From contig NZ_JBBOUK010000001.1 of NCBI RefSeq assembly GCF_038006045.1, positions 1,467,001 through 1,531,000 of the forward strand: 64,000 nt of DNA, read 5' to 3'. This stretch comes from Exiguobacterium sp. FSL W8-0210 (GTDB lineage Bacteria; Bacillota; Bacilli; Exiguobacteriales; Exiguobacteriaceae). Below the pieces are notes generated by a model. It saw nothing but the letters and a program-made list of their open reading frames with translations. It was not told the DNA's origin and did no database searches. A program made the translations under genes and the position numbers. Positions 15,883 to 24,780 of this stretch are shown piece by piece (positions within the stretch are counted from its first letter, which is position 1; the number at the start of each line of letters is the position of its first letter).

Positions 15883-16184
15883 GAGAAGACCTCCTTTTAT
15901 TTGTATAAATTCCATTATCAGTATACAAAAAATGGGATGGTATCCAAACAATTAAAGGTATACGTCTCTCTTCTAAACGTCTGTCATCCTATCTCACTTA
16001 CTTAATGATAACTATGAATCATCCTCTTATACGTATCGTAAATTTTGATTAGGTTAGTTTTTTTATATTGATAAGCATTTTTGGTGAAAATCATTAAAGT
16101 AAACTTACTTTTTAATACAAATAGAAGGTCATATGGTAGAGTGATGATTGTCAACTATTAGCTATGAATAAAGGAGATTTGAGG

Positions 16185-16463
16185 ATGTTATCTTGGCTCG
16201 GTATACATAAAGTAGAGAAACAAAGACATCAATTTTTTGGGAATATCGAAAAGCGGACTATAACTTTAGTTTTACTGACGTCCGTGTTGGTTTCATATGG
16301 AATCAAGATGTTGTTGACGTATGTAATTCCATTCGCATATTTGAAGGATCCCATCGTTGCTGTTTTGCCAGGAATAATTGGAGTATTGGTTGCTGTAATA
16401 TACGTATTCGTTCTAGAGAGACGACTTCAAGAGAAACACGATGAAAACATGAAGCAATGCTAA
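16185..16463 (+). CDS. Two-TM hypothetical membrane protein
   Basis: 92 aa from ATG 16185, 9 nt after AAAGGAGA; an ATG at 16164 overlaps the ribosome site and is not used. Basic N-terminal segment (GIHKVEKQRHQFFGNIEKR), two membrane helices (about 26-50 and 56-78) and a charged C-terminus (ERRLQEKHDEN). Nothing recognised. The next gene begins 47 bp later and may share its transcript. Confidence 0.55.
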   Translation: MLSWLGIHKVEKQRHQFFGNIEKRTITLVLLTSVLVSYGIKMLLTYVIPFAYLKDPIVAVLPGIIGVLVAVIYVFVLERRLQEKHDENMKQC

Positions 16464-16510
16464 CGAATTAACAACATAAATTGATAGATTCATGCTTGGA
16501 GGTACTTATC

Positions 16511-17011
16511 ATGTTTACAGTCGAAAACTATATTGATTCAATTAAGATCCATCTTGAAAAGCAGTCAGGTTTAGTGGAGGACCAACTCCAGAAAATCTTT
16601 TCTTATCCGTTCTCTAAGGACATCGAAGTACTAGATTTCACAGCATTCATTGAACCGACTAGATTCGAACTTTCGGTCATCATGTTCTCAATGGATAAAG
16701 AAGCAAATGAAGTATTTAACGAAGGAAACAATTCAACTGTTTTTGCTGGGAGCGAAGATGTATTACAAGAAGTCGAATATCATCAAATGAACGACAGTCA
16801 ACTCGATGTTTTTTTTGAATTTCATGAGCAAAATGAAGAAAAGTTAATTCCACAAGAGCAAAGCGTTTTTGCACAATGGTTCAGATTGTGCTGGGAAAAA
16901 GCTGGTGGAGCGTCACTAAATCTTCCATCGTACTTTACGATACACGATAGTGATGATTCTCTTGATTTAAAAAACAATTGTTGGATGGATGCTGAAGAAA
17001 AATGGTCTTGA
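16511..17011 (+). CDS. Acidic cytoplasmic hypothetical protein
   Basis: 166 aa from ATG 16511 (GGAGGTACTTATC upstream). Highly acidic, no signal or membrane helix. Contains FTVENYIDSIKIHLEKQSG, LDFTAFIEPTRFELSVIMF and a C-terminal FAQWFRLCWEKAGG segment. The size, acidity and accessory setting resemble immunity-type or DUF-type stand-alone proteins, but no family is recognised and no toxin gene is adjacent. Confidence 0.55.
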   Translation: MFTVENYIDSIKIHLEKQSGLVEDQLQKIFSYPFSKDIEVLDFTAFIEPTRFELSVIMFSMDKEANEVFNEGNNSTVFAGSEDVLQEVEYHQMNDSQLDVFFEFHEQNEEKLIPQEQSVFAQWFRLCWEKAGGASLNLPSYFTIHDSDDSLDLKNNCWMDAEEKWS

Positions 17012-17024
17012 TGAAATAAGAATG

Positions 17025-17360
17025 GTAAGCTCCCTAAAAAAGTAGACAGCTTTGATATTTCAACTGTCTACTTTTTGGGGGAGCTTTTACTATAGCTACA
17101 TCTAGATTTTGATAGGTCAAAAACAATACATCATTTTCGTCACGATGGGTGAGGATGGAACAGACTCGATTAAGTCAATCGCCTCGCTCTTCGAGTTTTC
17201 AGTCACGCCCTTGAATAGTTGAAGGACAAAATACCGCATGGGAGTATTCTCTACATTTGATAATCGAACAAAGTGGACACGCTATCCAGAAGAACTAAGG
17301 ATGAAAGCTTTACATGCGGTTCTGACTCAAAAGGAATCGCTCTCTAGCGCTAAAGCATTT
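17025..17360 (+). pseudogene. Decayed IS150-like remnant (end palindrome plus orfA fragment)
   Basis: Begins with the same double palindrome as the intact IS (AAGCTCCC...AAGTAGACAG facing CTGTCTACTTTTTGGGGGAGCTT, 17027-17086). The orfA start region follows, with the ATG changed to ATA. Then come recognisable pieces: DSIKSIASLFEFSVTPL, an in-frame stop, and NRTKWTRYPEELRMKALHAVL..QKES. It then dissolves near 17360. It is opposite in orientation to the intact IS at 8526-10192 and diverged enough to be an older insertion. Bases 17361-17655 hold nothing I can support. Confidence 0.8.
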
Positions 17361-17661
17361 TTGGCAGGAGTCATATAGTAGAACGATGTTCAGCTCACTA
17401 TCTTGGTTGATCTTTGCGGTCTTTGCTCTTACTTGAGCACTTGAGTGTTATTCCTTACACGCAGATAGAATCAATAAAGGGATACAGATAATGGGTACGA
17501 TTAAGAGTTTCAACATACGATTGTTCTTTCGGTCATTTACTAAATCAACATATTACTGTTGTAGTGTATTTATGATATTTTATGAAACGCAGACTGCTTA
17601 TAGAACGTAAATGGATAAATAACATGATATCTATTAAAACAGGAAAAAGGAGCGAACGACC

Positions 17662-17985
17662 TTGAACGATTCCATCGTGTATGTCGTAATTTTAATCCCC
17701 ATGCTAGTGTTTGCGATCGTTTTATCAAGAGGAAAGGGTGCCTCATTGCTTGCAGGATATAATACGATGTCAGAAAGTAAAAAGGAAACATATGACGAAG
17801 TCGCCCTGTGTAAATTCATGGGGAAGATCATGTATGGGATTAGCTTTAGCCTATTATTGATCGCATTCAGTGAGATATCTGGATATTCGTTTTTATTCAT
17901 AGTAGGCTTCGTTATACTCGTGTTTTTTATAATTTTTGCAGGTGTCTATACGAATACGAAGAATCGATTTAAAAAAGGATTGTAA
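17662..17985 (+). CDS. DUF3784 family membrane protein
   Basis: 107 aa, TTG start 9 nt after AAAAAGGAG. Three membrane helices (about 4-24, 52-73, 76-95). The linker GKGASLLAGYNTMS followed by ALCKFMGKIMYG is diagnostic of the DUF3784 group, small Bacillota membrane proteins of unknown function. It has its own transcription unit in an AT-rich region. Confidence 0.75.
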   Translation: MNDSIVYVVILIPMLVFAIVLSRGKGASLLAGYNTMSESKKETYDEVALCKFMGKIMYGISFSLLLIAFSEISGYSFLFIVGFVILVFFIIFAGVYTNTKNRFKKGL

Positions 17986-18007
17986 GTTCGTCTAAGTCAG
18001 TATGTCC

Positions 18008-18685
18008 TTAGTCGTTTAAATCATAATGTAATTTAGAGAAAGGGCGACTAATCTTAAAATCGAAGTCAATCAACGTCTGTATATCATTTTTTTGACGATA
18101 AAGTTCTCTCATGAATTGTAAAAAGATGTAGCGACATGTGTATAAATCGTCTCCTGTATCTTCTCGCATCGCTCCGTAATTAATCTCCTCACCAAGCGAA
18201 TCATACACGATCGTCTCAAACTCCAGATTCGTATGCCACATGAAATCTAAAAACCCATGCAAGACTGCTTTTTTATAGGTATCTAGTGAAAAAGTAGCCA
18301 AGAGTTGATTTTGATAATAAAATTCTACTCGTTTTTTTCGATAGAAAAATCGAATAATGAACTGGTTAGAAATTTCTTCATTTTCATATGGAAGTGACCA
18401 ATCAAACTTTTCGATGTCATGCAAATCATTTGTGGTCACACTTTTTATTAACGCATGCCAAAATTGGAATAGCTCGCTCACGTGTGCGTTAAAGGGGAGA
18501 GGCGTGCCCTCTATACAAAAGACGACTTTTCCAGCAGGATAGCCGCCAGCTCGACCAAAAGCATAGTTAAAAATATCGTTGTCGATCGTATGGGTCATCT
18601 CTACGAATCCTGGATAAGTTTGATTCACATCATGCTCTTCTTTTTCAGGCGGAATTTCAAGATAGCTTTTAATTTTGAGATTCAT
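18008..18685 (-). CDS. Hypothetical cytoplasmic protein
   Basis: 225 aa with AAGGACG just upstream of the ATG. No signal or membrane segment. Aromatic-rich and mixed alpha/beta. Visible landmarks: FNYAFGRAGGYPAGKVVFCIEGTPLP, FQFWHALIKSV, RFFYRKKRVEFYYQNQLLA and a C-terminal LHYDLND. I do not recognise the family. It lies among other single-gene accessory units. Transcribed convergently with the DUF3784 gene. Confidence 0.6.
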   Translation of the reverse strand: MNLKIKSYLEIPPEKEEHDVNQTYPGFVEMTHTIDNDIFNYAFGRAGGYPAGKVVFCIEGTPLPFNAHVSELFQFWHALIKSVTTNDLHDIEKFDWSLPYENEEISNQFIIRFFYRKKRVEFYYQNQLLATFSLDTYKKAVLHGFLDFMWHTNLEFETIVYDSLGEEINYGAMREDTGDDLYTCRYIFLQFMRELYRQKNDIQTLIDFDFKISRPFSKLHYDLND

Positions 18686-18806
18686 AAAAACGTCCTTTCT
18701 GTTATCTCATAAGAGTAAAGCTTTAATAGTTGCTGTTGTCGCTCACTAGAACGTATTAAGCGTCATCAATATTATAAGCGAAAATATACATGGGTGAATT
18801 CGTCGT

Positions 18807-19217
18807 CTAAATCGCCTCAACTAAAGTCCATCCTAATTTTTTATAATATGCTGAAGCGTTCTCTGTTTTTAAATAGATTGTTGTGATCTGTCGTGATTTG
18901 GCGTAGACGATTAGTTGATTGATCAATTGCTGCGCGATCCCTTTATTCCGATAGACTTTTTCAACGAATAAAGAAGCGAGCCAAGGCGTATAGGCTGGTC
19001 GTTCGTTCAAGTCATTTTCAAAGAGGGAGACGGTTCCGATACACGTGACATCATCTAAGGCAATCAACGTCACAGGATACGACTCATCTGATTTTTTGTC
19101 TAAAAAGGCTTTTATTTGTTCATAGGGTGTCGTCCCTTTTTTCTTTTGAACGAATTCGGTATGAATCATTGTGGCAACTACTTCTAATTGTTCAGGATGA
19201 TTCGATAATGTATCAAT
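18807..19217 (-). pseudogene. GNAT acetyltransferase with a lost start codon
   Basis: The GNAT fold is complete (LEVVATMIHTEF, then WLASLFVEKVYRNKGIAQQLI as acetyl-CoA loop, and YLKTENASAYYKKLGW at the end). But the strong ribosome site GGAGG is followed by an ATG that is out of frame with it. In frame the codons after the site are ATC-ATC-ATT. Removing two bases from ATGAAAAGATC would give MKIIIDTL..., the expected N-terminus, so a +2 slip in an A-run is the likely lesion. Expression might survive weakly from an ATT/ATC start or an internal ATG. Confidence 0.65.
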
Positions 19218-19320
19218 GATGATCTTTTCATCCTCCTTTCTACAATTGTTATATCGATCCGTCCTGCAACAGTTATTTAAAACAATACATCTGTCCTCAT
19301 CAGAATAAAGGAGTTTTAAA

Positions 19321-19932
19321 ATGAACTTAGAACAATACTTGCAACAACATTTTGGGAAGGTGAACTTATTTGATCGTTCCTTTGTCAAGAAGGATTTAGT
19401 ATTCCACGTAGATTTAGTGAAGGATCTTTATCAGCTAAAGGATAATTTAGATGAAATCAATGAAGAATACTTCAAACAGGTATACAAAAAATCAAACGAA
19501 CTGTTTGAAGATGTATTCCGAGAAGAGGAGTCCCTTTATTTAATTGTGCATGTGAGAAGTGAGCGCGGTAAGTATCAACAGTCAGCGACGAAAGTGTTTC
19601 GTCAGTTAAGACGTAGAGCAGATAAATACAACATAAAGTTTGTAGAGAAAGTGATGGATGAGGAAGAGCAAGTGATCGAATATGCCGTGTTATTACCGAA
19701 CAAAAACGCATTAGATTACAAGCGTTTAATCAAAGCGATTTGCCATCAGGATTTCCCACCGCTGCAACCAAGATTTCGTCAAACATATACATACTATCCG
19801 GAAGTCTTTTTCGTGAACGTAGATCGAAAAATCGTCATGAATATCTATGATGATCGCGGTTGTTTCCTACTGTTCGGTGATTCAGCAACGTATGACGTGT
19901 TCAAGAAGAAATATCGTAATGATATCAGCTAA
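19321..19932 (+). CDS. DUF3885 domain protein
   Basis: 203 aa, ATG with AAAGGAG upstream. The C-terminal half shows the DUF3885 pattern: YYPEVFFVNVDRKIVMNIYDDRGCFLL with a final YDVFKKKYRN. The N-terminal half is charged and probably helical. Soluble, function unknown; family members occur singly in Bacillota genomes. Divergent from the broken GNAT gene with about 100 bp between. Confidence 0.75.
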   Translation: MNLEQYLQQHFGKVNLFDRSFVKKDLVFHVDLVKDLYQLKDNLDEINEEYFKQVYKKSNELFEDVFREEESLYLIVHVRSERGKYQQSATKVFRQLRRRADKYNIKFVEKVMDEEEQVIEYAVLLPNKNALDYKRLIKAICHQDFPPLQPRFRQTYTYYPEVFFVNVDRKIVMNIYDDRGCFLLFGDSATYDVFKKKYRNDIS

Positions 19933-19958
19933 TCGAATTTACTCGCTTTTAGAAATAC

Positions 19959-20198
19959 TCAAGCTAGTGCCAAGAAGCCGATCACTGAAAAAATAAAAAG
20001 CACCAATAGAGAAGTGAGTAATGTTAACGCAAGGATTTTCCCCGTATTTCTTAGACTAATGATGGCGCACACTAGCGCAAGCAATAGTCCAGCTAACATA
20101 TAGTTCGTACCCCAAAAACCATTGAACGGTAAGAGCTTAACAGTAAGGAAAGTAAAAACCACAATACCGATTGAGATCCATCCTAGGTGCTTTCGCAT
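19959..20198 (-). CDS. Small three-TM membrane protein, paralogue of 15640-15882
   Basis: 79 aa. ATG at 20198, 7 nt after GAGGAGG; upstream in-frame Met codons lack ribosome sites. Shares the LGWISIG start, NGFWG and GL(L)LAL..I segments with the protein at 15640-15882. Unknown function. Two diverged copies 4 kb apart suggest an old duplication or a repeatedly recruited small membrane protein. Confidence 0.6.
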   Translation of the reverse strand: MRKHLGWISIGIVVFTFLTVKLLPFNGFWGTNYMLAGLLLALVCAIISLRNTGKILALTLLTSLLVLFIFSVIGFLALA

Positions 20199-20390
20199 AA
20201 ACTGCCTCCTCTTAAAATGAATACGTATAGTCATAATTTGGTTCTTTTTTAGCATATCATTACAAATGTTTACAGCGAAAGAGTTTTGTAATCGTCACTT
20301 AAAGATAACCTGAATGAAATACGTGTCAGAAAACTGCTCGTCACGGGACATACCAACAAGCAGAAAACAATTGAACAGTCATCGACCAAC

Positions 20391-20428
20391 AAACAATCCC
20401 TCACTCTAATCAGAATGAGGGATTGTTT
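20391..20428. terminator. Intrinsic terminator
   Basis: AAACAATCCCTCA and TGAGGGATTGTTT form a 13-bp stem with a 12-nt loop. It ends the minus-strand unit that carries the VOC, MFS and ROK genes. Confidence 0.85.
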
Positions 20429-20438
20429 CGTTTCATCA

Positions 20439-20816
20439 TTAGACCGTCAACTCAATCACATTACCTTCCGGGTCTGCGATCGTACTTTCATAATACCCGT
20501 CACCCGTCGTCCGGGGACCGTCAAGGTGTTGTATACCGGCGTCCCGTAACCGAGCCGTCCAGTCGTCGACCGCTTGTTTGCTGCCAAGCGAGAAGGCGAG
20601 GTGGGCATACCCGAGCGCATTCATCGTCCGTTCCGTGATATCCGTCCGTTGCATCAACTCAAGACGCGCACCACTCGAGAACGTCAGGAAATACGACGTG
20701 AACCCTTTCGTCGGATTATGATACCGCTCGCCTGCCGTAGCATCAAAATGTGTTTCGTAGAATTGACGCATCCCTTCCAGGTCTGACACAAAGAGGGCGA
20801 TATGTTCAATCTTCAT
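20439..20816 (-). CDS. VOC/glyoxalase family protein
   Basis: 125 aa from ATG 20816, preceded by AGGAGGAATAGAG; an upstream in-frame ATG lies before the ribosome site. Two beta-alpha-beta-beta-beta modules: KIEHIALFVSDLEGMRQFYE (metal-ligand His in IEHIAL), FSSGARLELMQR (Glu ligand), GYAHLAFSLGS (His) and DPEGNVIELTV (Glu). The arrangement H-E-H-E matches metal-dependent lyases or dioxygenases such as glyoxalase I-like enzymes; substrate unknown. Last gene of a unit with the MFS transporter 17 bp upstream. Confidence 0.85.
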   Translation of the reverse strand: MKIEHIALFVSDLEGMRQFYETHFDATAGERYHNPTKGFTSYFLTFSSGARLELMQRTDITERTMNALGYAHLAFSLGSKQAVDDWTARLRDAGIQHLDGPRTTGDGYYESTIADPEGNVIELTV

Positions 20817-20833
20817 CTCTATTCCTCCTTTTT

Positions 20834-21997
20834 TCAAGACGCTTTTGCCAATCGCTGTCTGAATAACATCCGGTTCAAGCCTTCCGTAGCGACCAGCATC
20901 AAGAAAATCAGACTAATCGTGAACCAATGGAACAACGATAAGGAGTAGGACGTCGCCAGCCATCCGAACAATGGCGGCATGAAGGTACTACCGGTATAAG
21001 CGAATGCCATTTGTACTCCCATCAGCCGTTGCGCCGTAGCTTCTCCGAACCGTACTGGCGTCTCATGGAGCATTGCCGGATAAATCGGTGCGAGACCAAG
21101 CCCGACAAGTACGAAACCAAGCGGCATCCAGGAAGCGGGTACGAGGATGAAACAGGCGGCTCCGACGAATGCCGTCCATTGACCGACACGAATCAAACGA
21201 CGATTCGACCAGCGTAGCGACAGAAAACCACTGATGAATCGCCCCGCGGTGATGCTTCCGTAATAGACGGAAATCCACGTCGCTGCTGATGTTACGGAAA
21301 AGGACCGGACTTGGACAAGATAACTACTGCCCCACAGCCCGACGACCGCCTCAACCCCGCAATAAAAGCAAAACGCTGCGAGAGCGGCGACCAATCCGCG
21401 TGGTTTTCCGGATGATGTGTTCACGGTCTGAACCTGTTCAGACACCTGTTTCGGAGCCCGTTTCCAGAGCGGTAAACTGACGATCAAGACAATCATCAAG
21501 ACGAGTTGCAATGCGCCGACGACGAGGTAACCTAAACGCCAGCCGGAATCGAGCAATACACCAGCCATGATGAGCGGACCAGCCGTCGCACCGATGCCCC
21601 AGAAGCAATGGAGCCAGTTCATATGATGTGCTTGATAATGGGTGGCAACAAAATGATTCAACGCCGCGTCGACGACTCCAGCACCGAGTCCAAGCGGGAT
21701 CGCAAGGACGAAGAGCCAAATCAAGGACGGAGCAACGAAAAAACCGATCAATGCCAGTGCCGTCAAACCAGCAGAAGCTGCCGTGATCGGACCCGTTGAA
21801 TAACGTTCGATCAAGCGACCGCTAAACAGACTCGAAACGATCGTTCCGGCAGCGATCGTCATAAAGAGCCACCCTGCCATGTCGAGTGGTGCGTCGAGAT
21901 CGAGCCGCATCACAGGCCACGCTGTACCGAGTAATGCATCCGGCAGACCAAGACTGATGAAAGCGAGATAAATCAAAGGTAATAGTAAACGGGTCAT
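20834..21997 (-). CDS. MFS transporter, FucP/sugar-type
   Basis: 387 aa, 12 predicted membrane helices in two halves separated by a cytoplasmic loop near residues 185-205. Motifs such as SGRLIERYS and DAALNHFVATHYQAHHMNWLHCFWGIGATAGP resemble FucP-type sugar permeases. Translationally coupled to the ROK regulator upstream (4-bp overlap at 21994-21997), which suggests that the regulator senses the transported sugar. The downstream VOC gene may act on a derived metabolite. Confidence 0.85.
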   Translation of the reverse strand: MTRLLLPLIYLAFISLGLPDALLGTAWPVMRLDLDAPLDMAGWLFMTIAAGTIVSSLFSGRLIERYSTGPITAASAGLTALALIGFFVAPSLIWLFVLAIPLGLGAGVVDAALNHFVATHYQAHHMNWLHCFWGIGATAGPLIMAGVLLDSGWRLGYLVVGALQLVLMIVLIVSLPLWKRAPKQVSEQVQTVNTSSGKPRGLVAALAAFCFYCGVEAVVGLWGSSYLVQVRSFSVTSAATWISVYYGSITAGRFISGFLSLRWSNRRLIRVGQWTAFVGAACFILVPASWMPLGFVLVGLGLAPIYPAMLHETPVRFGEATAQRLMGVQMAFAYTGSTFMPPLFGWLATSYSLSLFHWFTISLIFLMLVATEGLNRMLFRQRLAKAS

Positions 21998-22977
21998 CGG
22001 GCGAGTCCTCCTAACGGAATTTGTTCAATGAATGACTGAATACTCAGTTGCATCAGACCATCTAAATAATCAGTTTCCCAGTCGCCTTGCCGCAACTGAG
22101 GTAATTTGTCGAGCGGAAAGCGCTTGGCGCATCGTTCCGTCAACCGTGCTAATCCGTCATCCAAGACATCGGACGCTGTAAACAAGATGACATCTGGATT
22201 CAAAGTGACGCTAAACGAGAGAATGATCCGACTTAACGCTTCATACCAGTCGTCAGAGTGCAGTGCAGTCGTCGCGAGGACTTGACCGACATTTCGATTC
22301 TCGTCAAACGGTATGAACGAGATCTCTCCAGCGAAGTGATGCGCTCCGCGGGTGACATGACCGGAAACGGCGACGCCAGCGCCCGGTCCGTTCGTCCCGA
22401 GATACACATAGACAGTCGTCTCGTTATCAGAAGCTTGGGCACGGACCGCAGTGTTCATATCATTTTCGACGATGACGGGTCGCCCGAACCGTTCCGTCAG
22501 TTCTTGTTGCAAAGGGCGACCGTCTAGCGTCGGATAATCCGGAGCGAACAGGATCGTGCCGGTGGTATCAACGGCACCGGCAACACCAATCGCAAGCGTT
22601 TGAACATCTGGATGATCGTCGAGTAATGTTGTCAGCGTTTTCAATAAAATAGATCCATGATCCGTCGAATCGAAGTTCAGGCGATCCGTTGCGATCAGAT
22701 GTCCACCGACGTCGTGGATGCGATACTGCAGATACGTGCGTTCGAGATAAAGTGCGAGTCCGTGGAAGTGATCCGCGCGATAGCGATACCGTTTTGCCGG
22801 ACGCCCTCCGCGAACCAATTCAAGTGGTGTCTCTTCAATTTCCCGAGCAGCGATCATCTGATCGATCTGTTTGCTCGCAGTCGGAAAACTGACATCCAAG
22901 ACGTGGCGAATCGCAGGGATCGTATCCAGATGCTCGACTAAAAAGGCGTGACGTGTACGTGAAATAAGTTCAGACAA
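21994..22977 (-). CDS. ROK-family transcriptional regulator
   Basis: 327 aa, TTG start 8 nt after GGAGG. Residues 1-65 form a winged helix (VLDVSFPTASKQIDQMIAAREIEE); residues 70-300 form a ROK domain (AIGVAGAVDTTG, PVIVENDMNTAVRAQA, YVYLGTNGPGAGVAV, GAHHFAGEIS). The kinase-type E-x-G-H and zinc cysteines are absent, consistent with a NagC/XylR-type sensor that no longer phosphorylates. Probably binds the palindrome at 23000-23023 and controls its own operon with the MFS transporter. Confidence 0.87.
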   Translation of the reverse strand: MSELISRTRHAFLVEHLDTIPAIRHVLDVSFPTASKQIDQMIAAREIEETPLELVRGGRPAKRYRYRADHFHGLALYLERTYLQYRIHDVGGHLIATDRLNFDSTDHGSILLKTLTTLLDDHPDVQTLAIGVAGAVDTTGTILFAPDYPTLDGRPLQQELTERFGRPVIVENDMNTAVRAQASDNETTVYVYLGTNGPGAGVAVSGHVTRGAHHFAGEISFIPFDENRNVGQVLATTALHSDDWYEALSRIILSFSVTLNPDVILFTASDVLDDGLARLTERCAKRFPLDKLPQLRQGDWETDYLDGLMQLSIQSFIEQIPLGGLAR

Positions 22978-22999
22978 ACAAAGACCTCCAATCTAAATC

Positions 23000-23023
23000 A
23001 CTTATTAAAATTATTTAATAAGT
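23000..23023. promoter_or_regulatory. Palindromic operator upstream of the ROK regulator
   Basis: ACTTATTAAA and TTTAATAAGT form a perfect 10-bp inverted repeat around ATTA, 23 bp before the regulator start. The TTAATAA-type half-sites resemble NagC/XylR-class (ROK) operators. Confidence 0.7.
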
Positions 23024-23242
23024 ATCGATTTGAGTATAGCAGATTCAGGGATGAAAACAAGTTTGAAAAAGAGGTGTAGGATATGAATATTTAGAGAAAT
23101 CACGTTTCATTCCATCGCTGTCTGGCTATATGTAAAGAAGATAAAAAAATTTTAGTCATATATCTTTAATTCATACTATTCCGATTTGTAATATCTTGGA
23201 TAGCCTGTAACAGGAGGTAGATGGCGAGAGGAGCTTGTAATC

Positions 23243-24148
23243 ATGACCACCCAATTTTCAACCGACCTAGGATCCCAAGATATTTTAGCCTCCCTGCGAG
23301 ATAATGTCGCAATGATTCGATTCGACCGACAACGTCGTGTCGTCGACGTCAATGGTTTATTCGCTAAGACGATGAAATATAAACGAGAAGAGATGATCGG
23401 GATGCAACACCATCTCTTTTGCACAACCGAATTTGCAATGAGTGACAGTTACCAGGCATTTTGGCAGAAGCTTTACAGTGGTTTCAGTACGGCAGATAAA
23501 ATTGAACGAATCGATGCGCATGGTCAGTCGATTTGGCTAGAAGCTACCTATATGCCGATTTACGATGGAACGGAAGTGACAGGTGTCTTGAAGATCGCTT
23601 CTGATATTACTGATCGTCAGCAGACGATTCAAAAGTTCGCGACTTCGTTTGATATGATTGCTAGTGATTTGAATACGCGGTCGACGCATGGCGAGCGAGA
23701 AAGTGAAGCGTTACGGCGAACGATCGAACAGATGGCCGAGACGACCCGCGATAATCATCTGACGATTGAACGACTGCAGCGCCAAGCGCAAGACATCACC
23801 CAAGTGACCGAGACGATCAAAACGATCGCCTCACAGACGAATCTCTTGTCACTCAATGCATCGATCGAGGCAGCGCGAGCCGGTGAACACGGAAAAGGAT
23901 TTAACGTCGTTGCGACGGAAGTCCGAAATCTCTCGAAACTCGTTGAACAAGCTGTCGTCGATGTCCGCCAGACGACGCAACGCATGAACGATGAACTGCA
24001 GCGGATTGCCCGTGCGATGACGCAAGCAACGAATGATGCACAAGCAAGCGTCACCGTCGTCGCAGAAACAGTCGATCGTTTCCATGACGTGCAGAGTGCG
24101 GCATCCACGTTGACGGAGACGGCGCGGGACTTTACAAAAGCCATTTAA
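23243..24148 (+). CDS. Soluble PAS-containing chemotaxis transducer
   Basis: 301 aa with AGAGGAGC upstream. N-terminal PAS domain (about 15-125): [29 protein letters not shown], ending with [13 protein letters not shown]. It is followed by a shortened methyl-accepting signalling hairpin (150-300) with the conserved tip [20 protein letters not shown]. No membrane segments, so it acts in the cytoplasm, probably sensing a small ligand or redox state and signalling to CheA. No PAS cofactor residue can be assigned. Confidence 0.88.
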   Translation: MTTQFSTDLGSQDILASLRDNVAMIRFDRQRRVVDVNGLFAKTMKYKREEMIGMQHHLFCTTEFAMSDSYQAFWQKLYSGFSTADKIERIDAHGQSIWLEATYMPIYDGTEVTGVLKIASDITDRQQTIQKFATSFDMIASDLNTRSTHGERESEALRRTIEQMAETTRDNHLTIERLQRQAQDITQVTETIKTIASQTNLLSLNASIEAARAGEHGKGFNVVATEVRNLSKLVEQAVVDVRQTTQRMNDELQRIARAMTQATNDAQASVTVVAETVDRFHDVQSAASTLTETARDFTKAI

Positions 24149-24157
24149 GTGAGAGAC

Positions 24158-24186
24158 GGCATTCCGATAACCGGAGTGCCTTTTTG
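24158..24186 (+). terminator. Intrinsic terminator
   Basis: GGCATTCCG and CGGAGTGCC (one G-T pair) around a 5-nt loop, followed by TTTTT. Confidence 0.8.
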
Positions 24187-24257
24187 TATAAAAAGTCCCC
24201 CTACACTTTGGAATAATATGTTAATATACTACAAAACGAAAAGGGAGCGAACTTCTA

Positions 24258-24746
24258 ATGAATATCCGCACTGCTCGTCCTGACGATTTTCAGGCATTGA
24301 TTCCATTGTTCCAGCAAATCCACAATCAACACGTCGCCTTACGACCCGATCATTACCGTCCGCACGAGATGCCGGTTCCGGAAGACTTATTTCTGTCGCA
24401 ACTCGAGAATCCAGATTTTGCATTACTCGTTGCGGAACAAGACGGGCTTGCCGGTGTGATCGTCCTAAAGGAAGACATCGTCGAAGGAAGCGGCTTCGTC
24501 TTCGATAAGCATTACTTACGCATCATCAGTCTCGTCGTTGCGGATACGCATCAAAAACAAGGCGTCGGGAAACGATTGATGCAAGCCGCTTACGCACATG
24601 CGGAAACGATCGGCTGTGACAAAATCGAACTCGGCGTCGATGACGCCAATCAAGAAGCGATCGCCTTTTACGAGGCACTCGGAATGGCTGTCCGCTCGAG
24701 ACGAATGGAATGGAACGTGACGTCAAGCAGGGAAACGTCGACGTGA
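24258..24746 (+). CDS. GNAT acetyltransferase
   Basis: 162 aa, AAGGGAGCG before the ATG. Typical GNAT: NIRTARPDDFQALIPLF at the start, ISLVVADTHQKQGVGKRLMQAA as the acetyl-CoA pyrophosphate loop (Q/RxxGxG/A) and DDANQEAIAFYEALGM at the end. First of three GNAT genes in a row (24258-25817), 34 bp before the next. Substrate unknown. Confidence 0.88.
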   Translation: MNIRTARPDDFQALIPLFQQIHNQHVALRPDHYRPHEMPVPEDLFLSQLENPDFALLVAEQDGLAGVIVLKEDIVEGSGFVFDKHYLRIISLVVADTHQKQGVGKRLMQAAYAHAETIGCDKIELGVDDANQEAIAFYEALGMAVRSRRMEWNVTSSRETST

Positions 24747-24780
24747 TGTCAAACAACAGGTACTAGAAAGGAGAGAGGTC

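Noticed and set aside
17376-17655. Membrane-protein fragment starting MFSSLSWLIFAVFALT
   Set aside because: Stops after 16 codons, no ribosome site, and no homology that I can recognise in the remainder.
23120-23242. Sigma-D promoter for the PAS chemotaxis transducer
   Set aside because: TCCGATTT is present near 23180, but no TAAA/TCAA at 14-16 bp upstream.
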